A DNA stretch of 64,000 nt, taken from Rhizobacter sp. Root404. GTDB taxonomy: Bacteria; Pseudomonadota; Gammaproteobacteria; Burkholderiales; Burkholderiaceae_C. Of the stretch, positions 56,713 to 64,000 are shown one piece after another. The DNA lies in contig NZ_LMDS01000004.1 of the NCBI RefSeq assembly GCF_001425865.1, forward strand, positions 65,515-129,514, in the 5' to 3' direction. Each line of letters begins with the position of its first letter. The first letter of the stretch is position 1. The notes beneath the pieces were generated by a model. That model searched no databases, was not told where the DNA came from, and saw only the letters and a program-made list of their open reading frames with translations. The position numbers and the translations under genes were made by a program.

Positions 56713-57588
56713 TCACACCTTCTTCCGCAACTTCTCGCCGAACAACCCGTTCGGCTTGACGACCAGCATGATCAGCACGACCACGTAAGCAGCGATGTCC
56801 TTGAACCCCTCCGGCAGATAAAACCCCGACAACGACTCGACGATCCCGATGATCAATCCACCGACCAGCGCCCCCGGCAAGCTGCCGAAGCCCCCCACCA
56901 CTGCCGCCGGCATCGCCTTCAGCCCGATGAATCCCATGTTCGCGTGCACGAACGTGATCGGCGCGAGCAGCAATCCGGCCACCGCGGCGACCGCAGCCGC
57001 CAGCCCCCACACCAGCCCGTTCAACCGCTTGACCGGGATGCCCATGTAGTACGCCGCGATCTGGTTCTGCGAGGCCGCCTGCATCGCGACGCCGACCTTG
57101 CTGTACTTGAAGACGGCATAGAGCACCGCGCTCAGCACGACGGTGGCCGCGATGATCACCATCTGCTCGACGTTCAGCACCAGCGCGCCGACGTTCCAGG
57201 CCTGGTCCTTGTAGGGCACCGGCAGCGTGTGGGTTTCGGTGCCGATGCCCGGCACCATCGTGATCGCGCCGCGCGCGACGTAGCCGATGCCGATCGTCAG
57301 CATCACGATCGAGAACGCCGGCTGGCCCAGGATCGGCCGGATCACGAGCCGCTCGAGCACGATGCCGAACGCGCCCATCGCCAGCACCGCCGCTGCGAAC
57401 GCGAGCCAGAACGGGAAGCCGAGCGAGCTCATCACGATCAGGCCGATGAACGCGCCGAGCATCATCAGCTCGCCCTGCGCGAAGCTCACGGTCTCGGTGG
57501 CCTTGTAGATCAGCACCACGCCGAGCGCGATCAGGCCGTAGATACAGCCTTGCGCAATGCCGCTGATGACGATCTGAAGAGCCTGCAC
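56713..57588 (-). CDS. livH: Branched-chain-type ABC transporter permease LivH
   Basis: A 291-residue permease with about eight membrane segments. The N-terminal GIAQGCIYGLIALGVVLIYKAT and FAQGELMMLGAF blocks are LivH signatures. The start is GTG at 57588 after GGAGACTTTGG. It is the first gene of the minus-strand operon and is divergent from the tetR gene. Confidence 0.93.
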   Translation of the reverse strand: MQALQIVISGIAQGCIYGLIALGVVLIYKATETVSFAQGELMMLGAFIGLIVMSSLGFPFWLAFAAAVLAMGAFGIVLERLVIRPILGQPAFSIVMLTIGIGYVARGAITMVPGIGTETHTLPVPYKDQAWNVGALVLNVEQMVIIAATVVLSAVLYAVFKYSKVGVAMQAASQNQIAAYYMGIPVKRLNGLVWGLAAAVAAVAGLLLAPITFVHANMGFIGLKAMPAAVVGGFGSLPGALVGGLIIGIVESLSGFYLPEGFKDIAAYVVVLIMLVVKPNGLFGEKLRKKV

Positions 57589-57669
57589 CCCAAAGTCTCC
57601 AGGACGGCCTGCATGCGATGCTCGTGGCGGCGATCGTTGCGGCTAGCTGCTTCTTGTTGATATGCTCGG

Positions 57670-57693
57670 CTTGCCAAGCAAGCAGTTGCTTTG
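57670..57693. promoter_or_regulatory. Operator candidate between livH and the TetR gene
   Basis: CTTGC-CAA-GCAAG (57670-57682) is an inverted repeat. CCAAGCAA (57674-57681) with TTGCTTTG (57686-57693) forms an imperfect one overlapping it. The TTGCCAAGCAAG arm resembles the palindrome at 40947-40964. It is placed to control both the liv operon and tetR. Confidence 0.5.
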
Positions 57694-57737
57694 TATCGAA
57701 GTCGATTGCGGCGCGTCAGCGTACAAACCCGAAACCC

Positions 57738-58358
57738 ATGCCGGTCAAACCCCGCCCCCCCGCCACCGAAGGCCCCGACAACCGGCGTGCCGATCTGGTG
57801 CGCGTCGCCGCTCGGCTGTTCCGCGAAAAGGGCTTCGACGGCACGACGATTCGCGACATCGCGCACGCCGTGGGCATGCGCTCGGGCAGTCCCTTCTATC
57901 ACTTCGCGAACAAGCACGAACTGCTGATGGCGGTGATGGAAGAAGGTCTGCGCCTCGGGCTGGACCGCACCACCGACGCGGTCGATCCCAGCCTGTCGGC
58001 GACCGAGCGCTTCCGGCAACTGGTGCGCACGCACTACGGCATCCTGCACGACACCGGCAGCGATTTCATCCCGGTGATGCTGTACGACTGGCGCTCGCTG
58101 CCGGCGCAGTACAAGCGCCGCATCATCGAGCTGAAGGATCGCTACGACGCGATCTGGCAGCGCACCCTCGATGAACTGCACGAACAGGGCCTGCTGCGCG
58201 CGGACGCCAAGCTGGCGCGGCTGATGATCCTCGGCGCGATGAACTTCTCCGCGACCTGGTACCGCGCGCGCCCGAAGTCCGCGCGCGCCGCGACGCATCG
58301 CGTCGATCTCGACGAACTGGCCGCGCAGACGGTGGCACTGGTGCTGCACCCGGCATGA
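57738..58358 (+). CDS. TetR family transcriptional regulator
   Basis: A 206-residue regulator. The TetR helix-turn-helix is at about residues 16-62 (RADLVRVAARLFREKGFDGT, IRDIAHAVGMRSGSPFYHFANKHELL). The C-terminal ligand domain is of the TetR_C/KstR2-like kind seen with acyl-CoA effectors. The start at 57738 gives a normal N-terminus; the longer in-frame extension is hydrophobic and unlikely. It overlaps the crotonase gene by 4 nt and is divergent from the liv operon. Confidence 0.9.
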   Translation: MPVKPRPPATEGPDNRRADLVRVAARLFREKGFDGTTIRDIAHAVGMRSGSPFYHFANKHELLMAVMEEGLRLGLDRTTDAVDPSLSATERFRQLVRTHYGILHDTGSDFIPVMLYDWRSLPAQYKRRIIELKDRYDAIWQRTLDELHEQGLLRADAKLARLMILGAMNFSATWYRARPKSARAATHRVDLDELAAQTVALVLHPA

Positions 58359-59158
58359 GCGACACGGTCCAGATCGAACGCGACGGGCCGGTCTGGACCG
58401 TCACGCTGAACCGGCCCCAGGTGCGCAACGCCGTCGACGGCCCGACTGCGCGCGCGCTCTGGCAGGCGTTTCTCGATTTCGACGCCGATGCGGACGCCTG
58501 CTTCGCGATCCTGCAGGGCGCCGGCGGCCAGTTCTGCGCCGGTGCCGACCTGAAGGCGGTGGCGGGCGGCTTCGGCGAGGCGTCGCGCGCCAATCCGCTC
58601 GATGCGGACATGCGCGCGATCGGCCCGATGGGCCCGACGCGCCTGCAGCTGAGCAAGCCGGTGATTGCCGCGGTGGAGGGGCACGCCGTCGCCGGTGGCC
58701 TCGAGCTCGCGCTGTGGTGCGACCTGCGGGTGGCGAGCGCGACGGCGGTGTTCGGCGTGTACTGTCGCCGCTTCGGCGTGCCGCTGATCGATGGCGGCAC
58801 GGTGCGCCTGCCGCGTCTGATCGGCGAAAGCCGCGCGCTCGACCTGATCCTGACCGGCCGCGCGGTCGCGGCCGACGAAGCGCTCGCACTGGGCCTGGCG
58901 AACCGCGTCGTGCCGGCCGGGCAGGCGCTGGCCGCCGCGATCGAGCTGGCGCGGCAGATCGCCGTGTTCCCGCAGCAGTGCCTTCGCAACGACCGCGTGA
59001 GCGTGATGGCGCAGCACGGGCTGCCGCTGCAGGCGGCACTGGCGCAGGAGTTCGCGCTCGGCCAGCGCACGCTCGCGTCGGGCGAATCGGTACGGGGCGC
59101 CCGGCGCTTCACCGAGGGCACCGGCCGCCACGGCCGCTTCGACGACGACAAGCGCTGA
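58355..59158 (+). CDS. Enoyl-CoA hydratase/isomerase family protein
   Basis: A 267-residue crotonase with FCAGADLKAVAGGFGE at the oxyanion hole and the first catalytic Glu in AGGLELALWCD. The second Glu position reads CRRFGVPLIDGG, as in several crotonase subfamilies that are not classic hydratases. It is coupled to the TetR gene, so its substrate probably belongs to the same pathway as the importer. Confidence 0.88.
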   Translation: MSDTVQIERDGPVWTVTLNRPQVRNAVDGPTARALWQAFLDFDADADACFAILQGAGGQFCAGADLKAVAGGFGEASRANPLDADMRAIGPMGPTRLQLSKPVIAAVEGHAVAGGLELALWCDLRVASATAVFGVYCRRFGVPLIDGGTVRLPRLIGESRALDLILTGRAVAADEALALGLANRVVPAGQALAAAIELARQIAVFPQQCLRNDRVSVMAQHGLPLQAALAQEFALGQRTLASGESVRGARRFTEGTGRHGRFDDDKR

Positions 59159-59226
59159 TCCGGCACCGCCGGGAACATGTCCGAAAACGGCCAGTCGGCC
59201 GCGGCACGGTCGCGATAATCGACCCC

Positions 59227-60717
59227 ATGCCGAACGCCGCCGCCCTCCTCGACGACACCGCCGCCTACCAGGTCATCACGGCCCGCGACGCACGCTTCGA
59301 CGGACGCCTGTTCGTCGGCGTCACGTCCACCGGCGTCTACTGCCGGCCGATCTGCCGCGTGCGCACGCCACTGCGCAAGAACTGCCGCTTCTTCGACACG
59401 CCCGCGCAGGCCGAGGCGGCCGCGTTCCGCCCGTGCATGAAGTGCCGCCCCGAGATCGCGCCCGGCGCCGGTCTGCCGTGGACGGTGATGGACGCCTCGC
59501 GCACCCTCGCCCGCCAGGCCGCCGACGCGCTCGACGCCCAGGCGGCGAGCGGCGAGCCGCCGAGCCTCGTGCACATCGCCGCGCGGCTCGGCGTCAGCGA
59601 CCGGCACCTGCGCCGCATCATTCAGGCCGAGCACGGCGTCACGCCGCTGCAGTACGTGCAGACGCGGCGCCTGTTGCTCGCCAAGCAGCTGCTGACCGAC
59701 ACGCGACTGCCGGTCGCGCAGGTCGCGCTGGCGAGCGGCTTCAACAGCCTGCGGCGCTTCAACGCGGCGTTCGCGGACAGCTACCGCATGAGCCCGAGTC
59801 GGCTGCGCGGCGAGGCCGACGAGAACGAGTTCGACCGCGGCGCCGCGATCACCGTCAAGCTCGCGTACCGCGCGCCCTACGACGTGGCCGCCCTGCTGCG
59901 CTTCATCGCGCTGCGCGCGGTGCCGGAGGTCGAGGTGGTCGGCGAGCGCAGCGTGCGCCGCAGCCTGCGCGCCGGCACGCTGGCGCCGGTCGCCGGCTGG
60001 ATCGAGGCCGAGTTCGCAGCGAACGCTCCGGTCGTGCTGCTGCGCTTCGCGCCCGAACTGGCCGCGGCGAGCGGGCGGGTCGTCGCCGCGGCCCGGCGCT
60101 GGCTGGACCTGGACGCGCAACCGCAGGCGATCGACGCGGTGCTGGCCGACATCCCCGGTGCACCGGGGCTGCGCCTGCCAGGCAGCCTCGACGCGTTCGA
60201 ACTCGCGGTGCGCGCGGTGCTGGGCCAGCAGGTCACGGTCGCCGCGGCGCGCACGCTGGCGCGGCGTCTCGTCGAGCGCTTCGGCGAGCCGCTGCGTACG
60301 CCGTGGCCCGACGTGATCCGCACCTTCCCGGCGCCGCAGGGGCTGGCCGCCGCGCCGCTCGAGCGCATCGCCGAGCTCGGCATCATCCGAACCCGCGCGG
60401 GCGCGATCCAGGCGATCGCGCAGGCCTGGGGCGAGCTGAGCCCGCTGGTGATCACGCGGGCGCGACCCGAGCCGCTGATCGAGCGCCTGTGCGCGCTGCC
60501 CGGCATCGGACCGTGGACTGCGCACTACATCGCGATGCGCGCACTCGGCTGGCCCGACGCCTTCCCGCCCAACGACGTGGCGGTGCTGAAGGCGATGCGG
60601 CAGCGCTTCGGCACCGCCGGTCAGCGCGAGGCCGACGCGCAGGCGCAGGCCTGGCAACCGTGGCGCGCGTATGCCGTGCTGCGGCTTTGGAATTCCCTGG
60701 AGACGACGACCTCATGA
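59227..60717 (+). CDS. alkA: Ada N-terminal / AraC / AlkA fusion: DNA-3-methyladenine glycosylase II
   Basis: A 496-residue repair protein. Residues 25-75 are the Ada zinc domain with Cys39, Cys43, Cys70 and Cys73; Cys39 corresponds to the methyl-phosphotriester acceptor. Residues about 85-190 are an AraC-type DNA-binding domain. Residues about 200-496 are an AlkA helix-hairpin-helix glycosylase (LPGIGPWTAHYIAMR) with the catalytic Asp450 in PPNDVAV. It thus combines sensing, transcription control and base excision. It overlaps ogt by 4 nt. Confidence 0.93.
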   Translation: MPNAAALLDDTAAYQVITARDARFDGRLFVGVTSTGVYCRPICRVRTPLRKNCRFFDTPAQAEAAAFRPCMKCRPEIAPGAGLPWTVMDASRTLARQAADALDAQAASGEPPSLVHIAARLGVSDRHLRRIIQAEHGVTPLQYVQTRRLLLAKQLLTDTRLPVAQVALASGFNSLRRFNAAFADSYRMSPSRLRGEADENEFDRGAAITVKLAYRAPYDVAALLRFIALRAVPEVEVVGERSVRRSLRAGTLAPVAGWIEAEFAANAPVVLLRFAPELAAASGRVVAAARRWLDLDAQPQAIDAVLADIPGAPGLRLPGSLDAFELAVRAVLGQQVTVAAARTLARRLVERFGEPLRTPWPDVIRTFPAPQGLAAAPLERIAELGIIRTRAGAIQAIAQAWGELSPLVITRARPEPLIERLCALPGIGPWTAHYIAMRALGWPDAFPPNDVAVLKAMRQRFGTAGQREADAQAQAWQPWRAYAVLRLWNSLETTTS

Positions 60718-61256
60718 GCACGACCCTGACCACCCTCGCCGCCGCCTGCACCGCGCAGACCACCCTCGCGACGCCGCTCGGCAAGCTGCTGCTCGCGCGC
60801 ACCGAACGCGGCCTGGCGGGCGCCTGGTTCGAAGGCCAGAAGCACCACCCGGCCCCGTTCACCGCGGTGCGGCGGCCCGATGACGCGCTGCTCGGCCGCG
60901 CGGCGGACCAGTTGCTCGCCTACTTCGCCGGCGAGCGCGACGATTTCGATTTGCCGCTCGATCTCCTCGGCACCGACTTCCAGCGTGCCGTGTGGCAGCA
61001 GCTGCTCGCGATCCCGAGCGCCGGCACGACCAGCTACGGCGCGATCGCCAAGGCCCTGGGCTCGCCGTCGGCGGTGCGCGCCGTCGGTGGTGCGGTCGGT
61101 CGCAATCCGCTGTCGGTGATCGTGCCGTGCCACCGCGTCGTCGGCACCGACGGTTCGATGACCGGCTACGCCGGCGGCGTCGACCGCAAGCGCGCGCTGC
61201 TCGCGCTCGAACGCGCGACCGCGCTGGCGCAAACGCGCGCGCAGGCCCACGCATGA
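60714..61256 (+). CDS. ogt: Methylated-DNA-protein-cysteine methyltransferase
   Basis: A 180-residue suicide repair protein that removes methyl groups from O6-methylguanine. The active site is PCHRVVG, and the GTDFQRAVWQQLLAIPSAGTTSYG region is the DNA-binding helix-turn-helix. It is translationally coupled to the Ada-AlkA fusion, giving together the two halves of the adaptive response. Its stop overlaps the original start of the EamA gene (ATGA). Confidence 0.95.
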   Translation: MSTTLTTLAAACTAQTTLATPLGKLLLARTERGLAGAWFEGQKHHPAPFTAVRRPDDALLGRAADQLLAYFAGERDDFDLPLDLLGTDFQRAVWQQLLAIPSAGTTSYGAIAKALGSPSAVRAVGGAVGRNPLSVIVPCHRVVGTDGSMTGYAGGVDRKRALLALERATALAQTRAQAHA

Positions 61257-61276
61257 AGCGCAGCAACCTGCTCTAG
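61253..61276 (+). other. Original 5' end of the EamA gene, closed by an in-frame TAG
   Basis: ATG at 61253 overlaps the ogt stop as in the other couplings of this window and reads MKRSNLL before a TAG at 61274-61276. The frame continues without further stops into the EamA protein (LVALAALWGGSFLFVRMG), which is the expected first membrane helix. One base change from a CAG, GAG, AAG or similar codon would explain it. Confidence 0.8.
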
Positions 61277-61318
61277 CTGGTCGCCCTGGCGGCGCTGTGG
61301 GGCGGGTCGTTCCTGTTC

Positions 61319-62191
61319 GTGCGCATGGGGGCGGGCGAGTTCGGTCCGGTCGCGCTGGCGGCCCTGCGCGTGACCGGCGCCGCGCTGGTGCTGATGCCGC
61401 TGCTGGCCGCGCGCCACCAGCTTGGCGCACTGCGTTGGCACTGGCGGCCGATCCTCGTCGTCGGAATCACCAATTCGGCGCTGCCGTTCCTGCTGTTCGC
61501 GTATGCGGCGCTGTCGATCACGGCCGGCCTCGCGGCGATCTTCAACGCCGCGTCGCCGCTGTTCGGCGCGCTGATCGCCTGGGCGTGGCTGAAGGACCGG
61601 CTGACGACTGCGCGCGTCGTCGGCCTGGCCATCGGCTTCGCCGGCGTGCTCGGGCTGGCGTGGGACAGCGCCGGCTTCAAGACCGGCGGCAGCGGCTGGG
61701 CGGCGCCGGCGTGCATCGCGGCAGCGCTGTTCTACGGGCTCTCGGCCAGCGTGACCAAGCGGCACCTGTCCGGCGTGCCGCCACTGGCGGTAGCCGCCGG
61801 CAGCCAGCTGGCGGCTGCGCTCGTGATGGCCGTGCCCGCAGCGCTGTGGTGGCCGGTGGCCACGCCATCGCCACAGGCCTGGATGACGACGGCGATGCTC
61901 GCCGTGCTGTGCACCGGCGTAGCGTACCTGCTGTACTTCCGGCTGATTGCCCACGTCGGGCCGGCCAACGCGATCGCAGTGACTTTCCTGATCCCGGCCT
62001 TCGCGGTGCTGTGGGGCTGGATCTTCCTCGGCGAGGCGCTGACCCTGGCCATGCTGCTGGGATGCGCCGTCATCCTGGTCGGCACCGCCTTGGCGACCGG
62101 CTTGCTCAAGCCACGCGAGTCGCGCGCGGCCGACACGGCGGCGGGGATTTCCCGTCTGCGCGGTCCTACAACGACCCGCGATGGTGGCTGA
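61319..62191 (+). CDS. EamA/DMT family transporter, N-terminus interrupted (possible pseudogene)
   Basis: A drug/metabolite transporter with two EamA repeats and nine complete membrane segments visible; the tenth, first in order, lies upstream of this start and is cut by an amber codon at 61274. Translation could restart at GTG 61319 or ATG 61325, giving about 290 residues without helix 1, which would probably be inactive. The rest of the frame is intact and family-like (ITNSALPFLLFAYAALSITAG). Substrate unknown. Confidence 0.75.
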   Translation: MRMGAGEFGPVALAALRVTGAALVLMPLLAARHQLGALRWHWRPILVVGITNSALPFLLFAYAALSITAGLAAIFNAASPLFGALIAWAWLKDRLTTARVVGLAIGFAGVLGLAWDSAGFKTGGSGWAAPACIAAALFYGLSASVTKRHLSGVPPLAVAAGSQLAAALVMAVPAALWWPVATPSPQAWMTTAMLAVLCTGVAYLLYFRLIAHVGPANAIAVTFLIPAFAVLWGWIFLGEALTLAMLLGCAVILVGTALATGLLKPRESRAADTAAGISRLRGPTTTRDGG

Positions 62192-62273
62192 CACCACCGC
62201 GCGCAGGCCGCGGCTCGACGACCGGTGCGCGGCCCGCTACCCTGCCGTTTTCGCTCGTCATACGAGGTGACGC

Positions 62274-62501
62274 ATGGGCACGGCGTGGGTTCTCGCAGCA
62301 ATCGCGGCCGCAGTGGCCGCCGTCGTGTCAGGTCGCGGTCGCGCTGGACGGGCCGGCCCGGACGACCGGATCCGCCTGCTCGAGAACGCGGCTGCGGACG
62401 CGCGCGAAGGCTTGGCACCCGGCAGCGATGGCAGTTCCGACGACACGCGGCCGAGCGCGCATGCGCCGGCTTCTGCCGCCCGTCTCGACTGGAACGCGTG
62501 A
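62274..62501 (+). CDS. Small hypothetical protein with one membrane helix
   Basis: A 75-residue frame starting MGTAWVLAAIAAAVAAVVSG, a membrane or signal helix, followed by a low-complexity charged tail. It has an AGGTGA ribosome-like site eight nt upstream. I recognise no family, and the compositional bias of this DNA could produce such a frame by chance. Confidence 0.4.
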   Translation: MGTAWVLAAIAAAVAAVVSGRGRAGRAGPDDRIRLLENAAADAREGLAPGSDGSSDDTRPSAHAPASAARLDWNA

Positions 62502-62586
62502 TCGATCCCACCCGTTCCGTCGCCCGAACGCGCCGGCCCGCCCCTTGCCGCGTGGCGTGCACCCTGTTCCTGTCCGGAGTCGTTTC

Positions 62587-63786
62587 TTGAAGCTCTTCCA
62601 ATGTGGCCGATGCGGCCAGCGCGTGTTCTTCGACAACCTGCGCTGCGAATCCTGCGGCGCCAGCCTCGGCTTCGTGCCGGCCGAAGACGAGATGGTCGCG
62701 TTCGAGGTCACCGACGACGGCACCTGGCAGCGCCTCGGCCCGGAGGGCCCGGCGCAGCGCCCTTGCAGCAATTACACGGCCGAGTCGGTCTGCAACTGGA
62801 TGGTCGGCGCGGACGACCCGTCGCCGCTGTGCGTGTCCTGCCGCACCACGCGCATCATCCCGGCGCTGGCCAAGCCCGAGAACCGGGTCTACTGGGCGAA
62901 CCTGGAACTCGCGAAGCGGCGGCTCTTCTACACGCTGATCCGCCTGAAGCTGCCGGCCCCGAGCCGCCACCTGGACCCGGTGCACGGCCTGTCGTTCCAG
63001 TTCCTGGAGCAGGTCGACCCGAACGACCGGGTGCTGACCGGGCACGACGAAGGCATCATCACGCTGAACATCGCCGAGGCCGACGATGCGGCCCGCGAGC
63101 GCATGCGGACGGACATGCACGAACCCTACCGCTCGCTCGTCGGCCACTTCCGCCACGAATCGGGCCACTACTACTGGGACCGGCTGATCAACAACACGGC
63201 CTGGATCGACGAGTACCGCAGCCTGTTCGGCGACGAACGCGCCGACTACGACGCCGCGCTGCGCCAGCACTACGCCTCGCCGGTGCCGGACTGGAACCTG
63301 AACTACATCAGCGCCTACGCCAGCTCGCACCCGTGGGAGGACTGGGCCGAGTGCTGGGCGCATTACCTGCACATGGTCGACGGCCTCGAGACCGCCGCCG
63401 CCTGGGGCCTGCACCTGGACCATGCCGTGCCCGGCGGTGCGGCGCTGGTCGCGCAGCCGGTGCCGAGCGACGGCGATTCGGTCGAGCCGTCGATCATCGA
63501 GCAGTGGCTGCCGGTCTCGCAGTTCTGCAACGCGATGAACCGCGCGCTCGGCCTGCACGACAGCTACCCGTTCGTCGTCCCTGCGCCGGTCGTCGCCAAG
63601 CTCGATTTCATCCACCGCGTGATCGGCGCGGCGGGGCGCGGCGAGATGCCGATGAACTTCTCTTCGCCAGCCGCGATCGAGCCGGTGCAGGACGAAGCGG
63701 TCGCGGCGAACGACGCCGCGCCGGCCGACGACCCGCCTGCCACGCCGGCGGACGAACCGGCAAGCGCCGCAGTCCTACGGGCGTGA
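62587..63786 (+). CDS. Zinc-ribbon and zinc-metallopeptidase family protein (COG4307-like)
   Basis: A 399-residue protein. The N-terminal zinc ribbon uses Cys6, Cys9, Cys20 and Cys23, with a second Cys set (60, 69, 82, 85). A metallopeptidase-like domain follows, with the HExxH motif at 190-194 (HESGH) and a downstream WAECWAHYLH segment that may give the third ligand. The C-terminal 40 residues are Ala/Asp/Pro-rich. The start is TTG at 62587, reading MKLFQCGRCG, after CCGGAG. Substrate unknown. Confidence 0.82.
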   Translation: MKLFQCGRCGQRVFFDNLRCESCGASLGFVPAEDEMVAFEVTDDGTWQRLGPEGPAQRPCSNYTAESVCNWMVGADDPSPLCVSCRTTRIIPALAKPENRVYWANLELAKRRLFYTLIRLKLPAPSRHLDPVHGLSFQFLEQVDPNDRVLTGHDEGIITLNIAEADDAARERMRTDMHEPYRSLVGHFRHESGHYYWDRLINNTAWIDEYRSLFGDERADYDAALRQHYASPVPDWNLNYISAYASSHPWEDWAECWAHYLHMVDGLETAAAWGLHLDHAVPGGAALVAQPVPSDGDSVEPSIIEQWLPVSQFCNAMNRALGLHDSYPFVVPAPVVAKLDFIHRVIGAAGRGEMPMNFSSPAAIEPVQDEAVAANDAAPADDPPATPADEPASAAVLRA

Positions 63787-63882
63787 TCAGCATGCTCCCA
63801 CGCGGGGGCAGTGCATGACCGGCGAAGCTTCGGTCTCGACGCCGCGAAGCGGATCGGGCGCAGCCGACGACGGGGGACTGGA

Positions 63883-64000
63883 ATGGACAAGGTCGTGACA
63901 GACGCAACACCGGATCGCGACGATCCGCCCACGCTGAACTTCAAGTCGGCGTGGACGCTCGCGAAGGGCGCGGTCAATGCCTGGATCGACGATTACGCGC
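63883..64000 (+). CDS. YihY/virulence factor BrkB family protein, N-terminal fragment
   Basis: The frame opens at ATG 63883 after a GGGGGACTGG site and runs off the window after 39 residues. The segment FKSAWTLAKGAVNAWIDDYA resembles the N-terminus of YihY/BrkB membrane proteins, just before the first membrane helix. The call rests on this short stretch only. Confidence 0.65.
   Translation, partial: MDKVVTDATPDRDDPPTLNFKSAWTLAKGAVNAWIDDYA

Noticed and set aside
58123..60657. An 844-codon minus-strand frame opposite tetR, the crotonase and the AlkA fusion
   Set aside because: No domain recognised; it covers the non-coding strand of three well-supported genes.

Overview
The window is GC-rich, densely packed chromosomal DNA from what looks like a beta-proteobacterium of the order Burkholderiales, most likely of the Rubrivivax/Leptothrix/Methylibium kind (inference from gene content, not from a marker gene). 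Pointers are the cysI-DUF934-cysH-cysD-cysN-cobA order, a short Trp-rich membrane protein of the TIGR04438 type, a DUF3309 miniprotein, a PEP-CTERM protein, the patatin/3-hydroxybutyrate dehydrogenase pair, the aat-bpt pair and several acyl-CoA catabolic operons. Genes are closely spaced, often with 4-nt start/stop overlaps. I see no insertion sequence, prophage, CRISPR array or rRNA.

Layout. 1-4780: assimilatory sulfate reduction operon (3' end of cysI, DUF934, cysH, cysD, cysN, and cobA for siroheme). 4836-6220: 7Fe ferredoxin and a ferredoxin-NADP reductase. 6258-8577: TPP riboswitch in front of a TonB-dependent receptor. 8612-8738: tRNA-Asn and its terminator. 8859-15191: housekeeping and unknown genes (circularly permuted GTPase, two Lys-rich periplasmic paralogues, DUF1996 protein, MFS transporter, ProQ-like RNA chaperone, S1C protease). 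15199-23407: seven-gene minus-strand operon for CoA-dependent aerobic 2-aminobenzoate (anthranilate) degradation. 23609-29044: DUF3309, patatin plus 3-hydroxybutyrate dehydrogenase, the N-end-rule transferases Aat and Bpt, two flavoproteins. 29115-32204: PKD lipoprotein, PEP-CTERM protein, sterol-desaturase-like enzyme, tRNA-Val. 32264-37413: dnaQ, lgt, a LysR regulator divergent from ilvD, a Trp-rich protein, a cytochrome c. 37467-49029: fadJ/fadA facing a seven-gene cluster whose order matches the acyclic-terpene (atuBCDEF) pathway. 49026-50585: chemoreceptor with a sigma-28-like promoter. 50707-59158: branched-chain-type ABC importer (livHMGF-livK) with an acyl-CoA ligase, divergent from a TetR regulator and a crotonase. 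59227-64000: alkylation repair pair (Ada-AlkA fusion, Ogt), an EamA transporter with an amber codon near its start, a zinc peptidase and the start of a YihY/BrkB protein.

How parts work together. The first 6 kb can convert sulfate to sulfide and supply siroheme and perhaps reductant. The middle contains several CoA-thioester catabolic routes: 2-aminobenzoyl-CoA towards glutaryl-CoA, an atu-like carboxylating beta-oxidation, general beta-oxidation, and an importer/ligase set that could feed them. Near-identical half-sites upstream of the atu-like cluster and of the TetR gene suggest, but do not prove, co-regulation. Polyhydroxybutyrate turnover is a plausible role for the patatin/dehydrogenase pair.

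Limits: all family assignments come from reading motifs and neighbourhoods; no database search was run. Substrates of the acyl-CoA clusters, the TonB receptor and the transporters are inferred.
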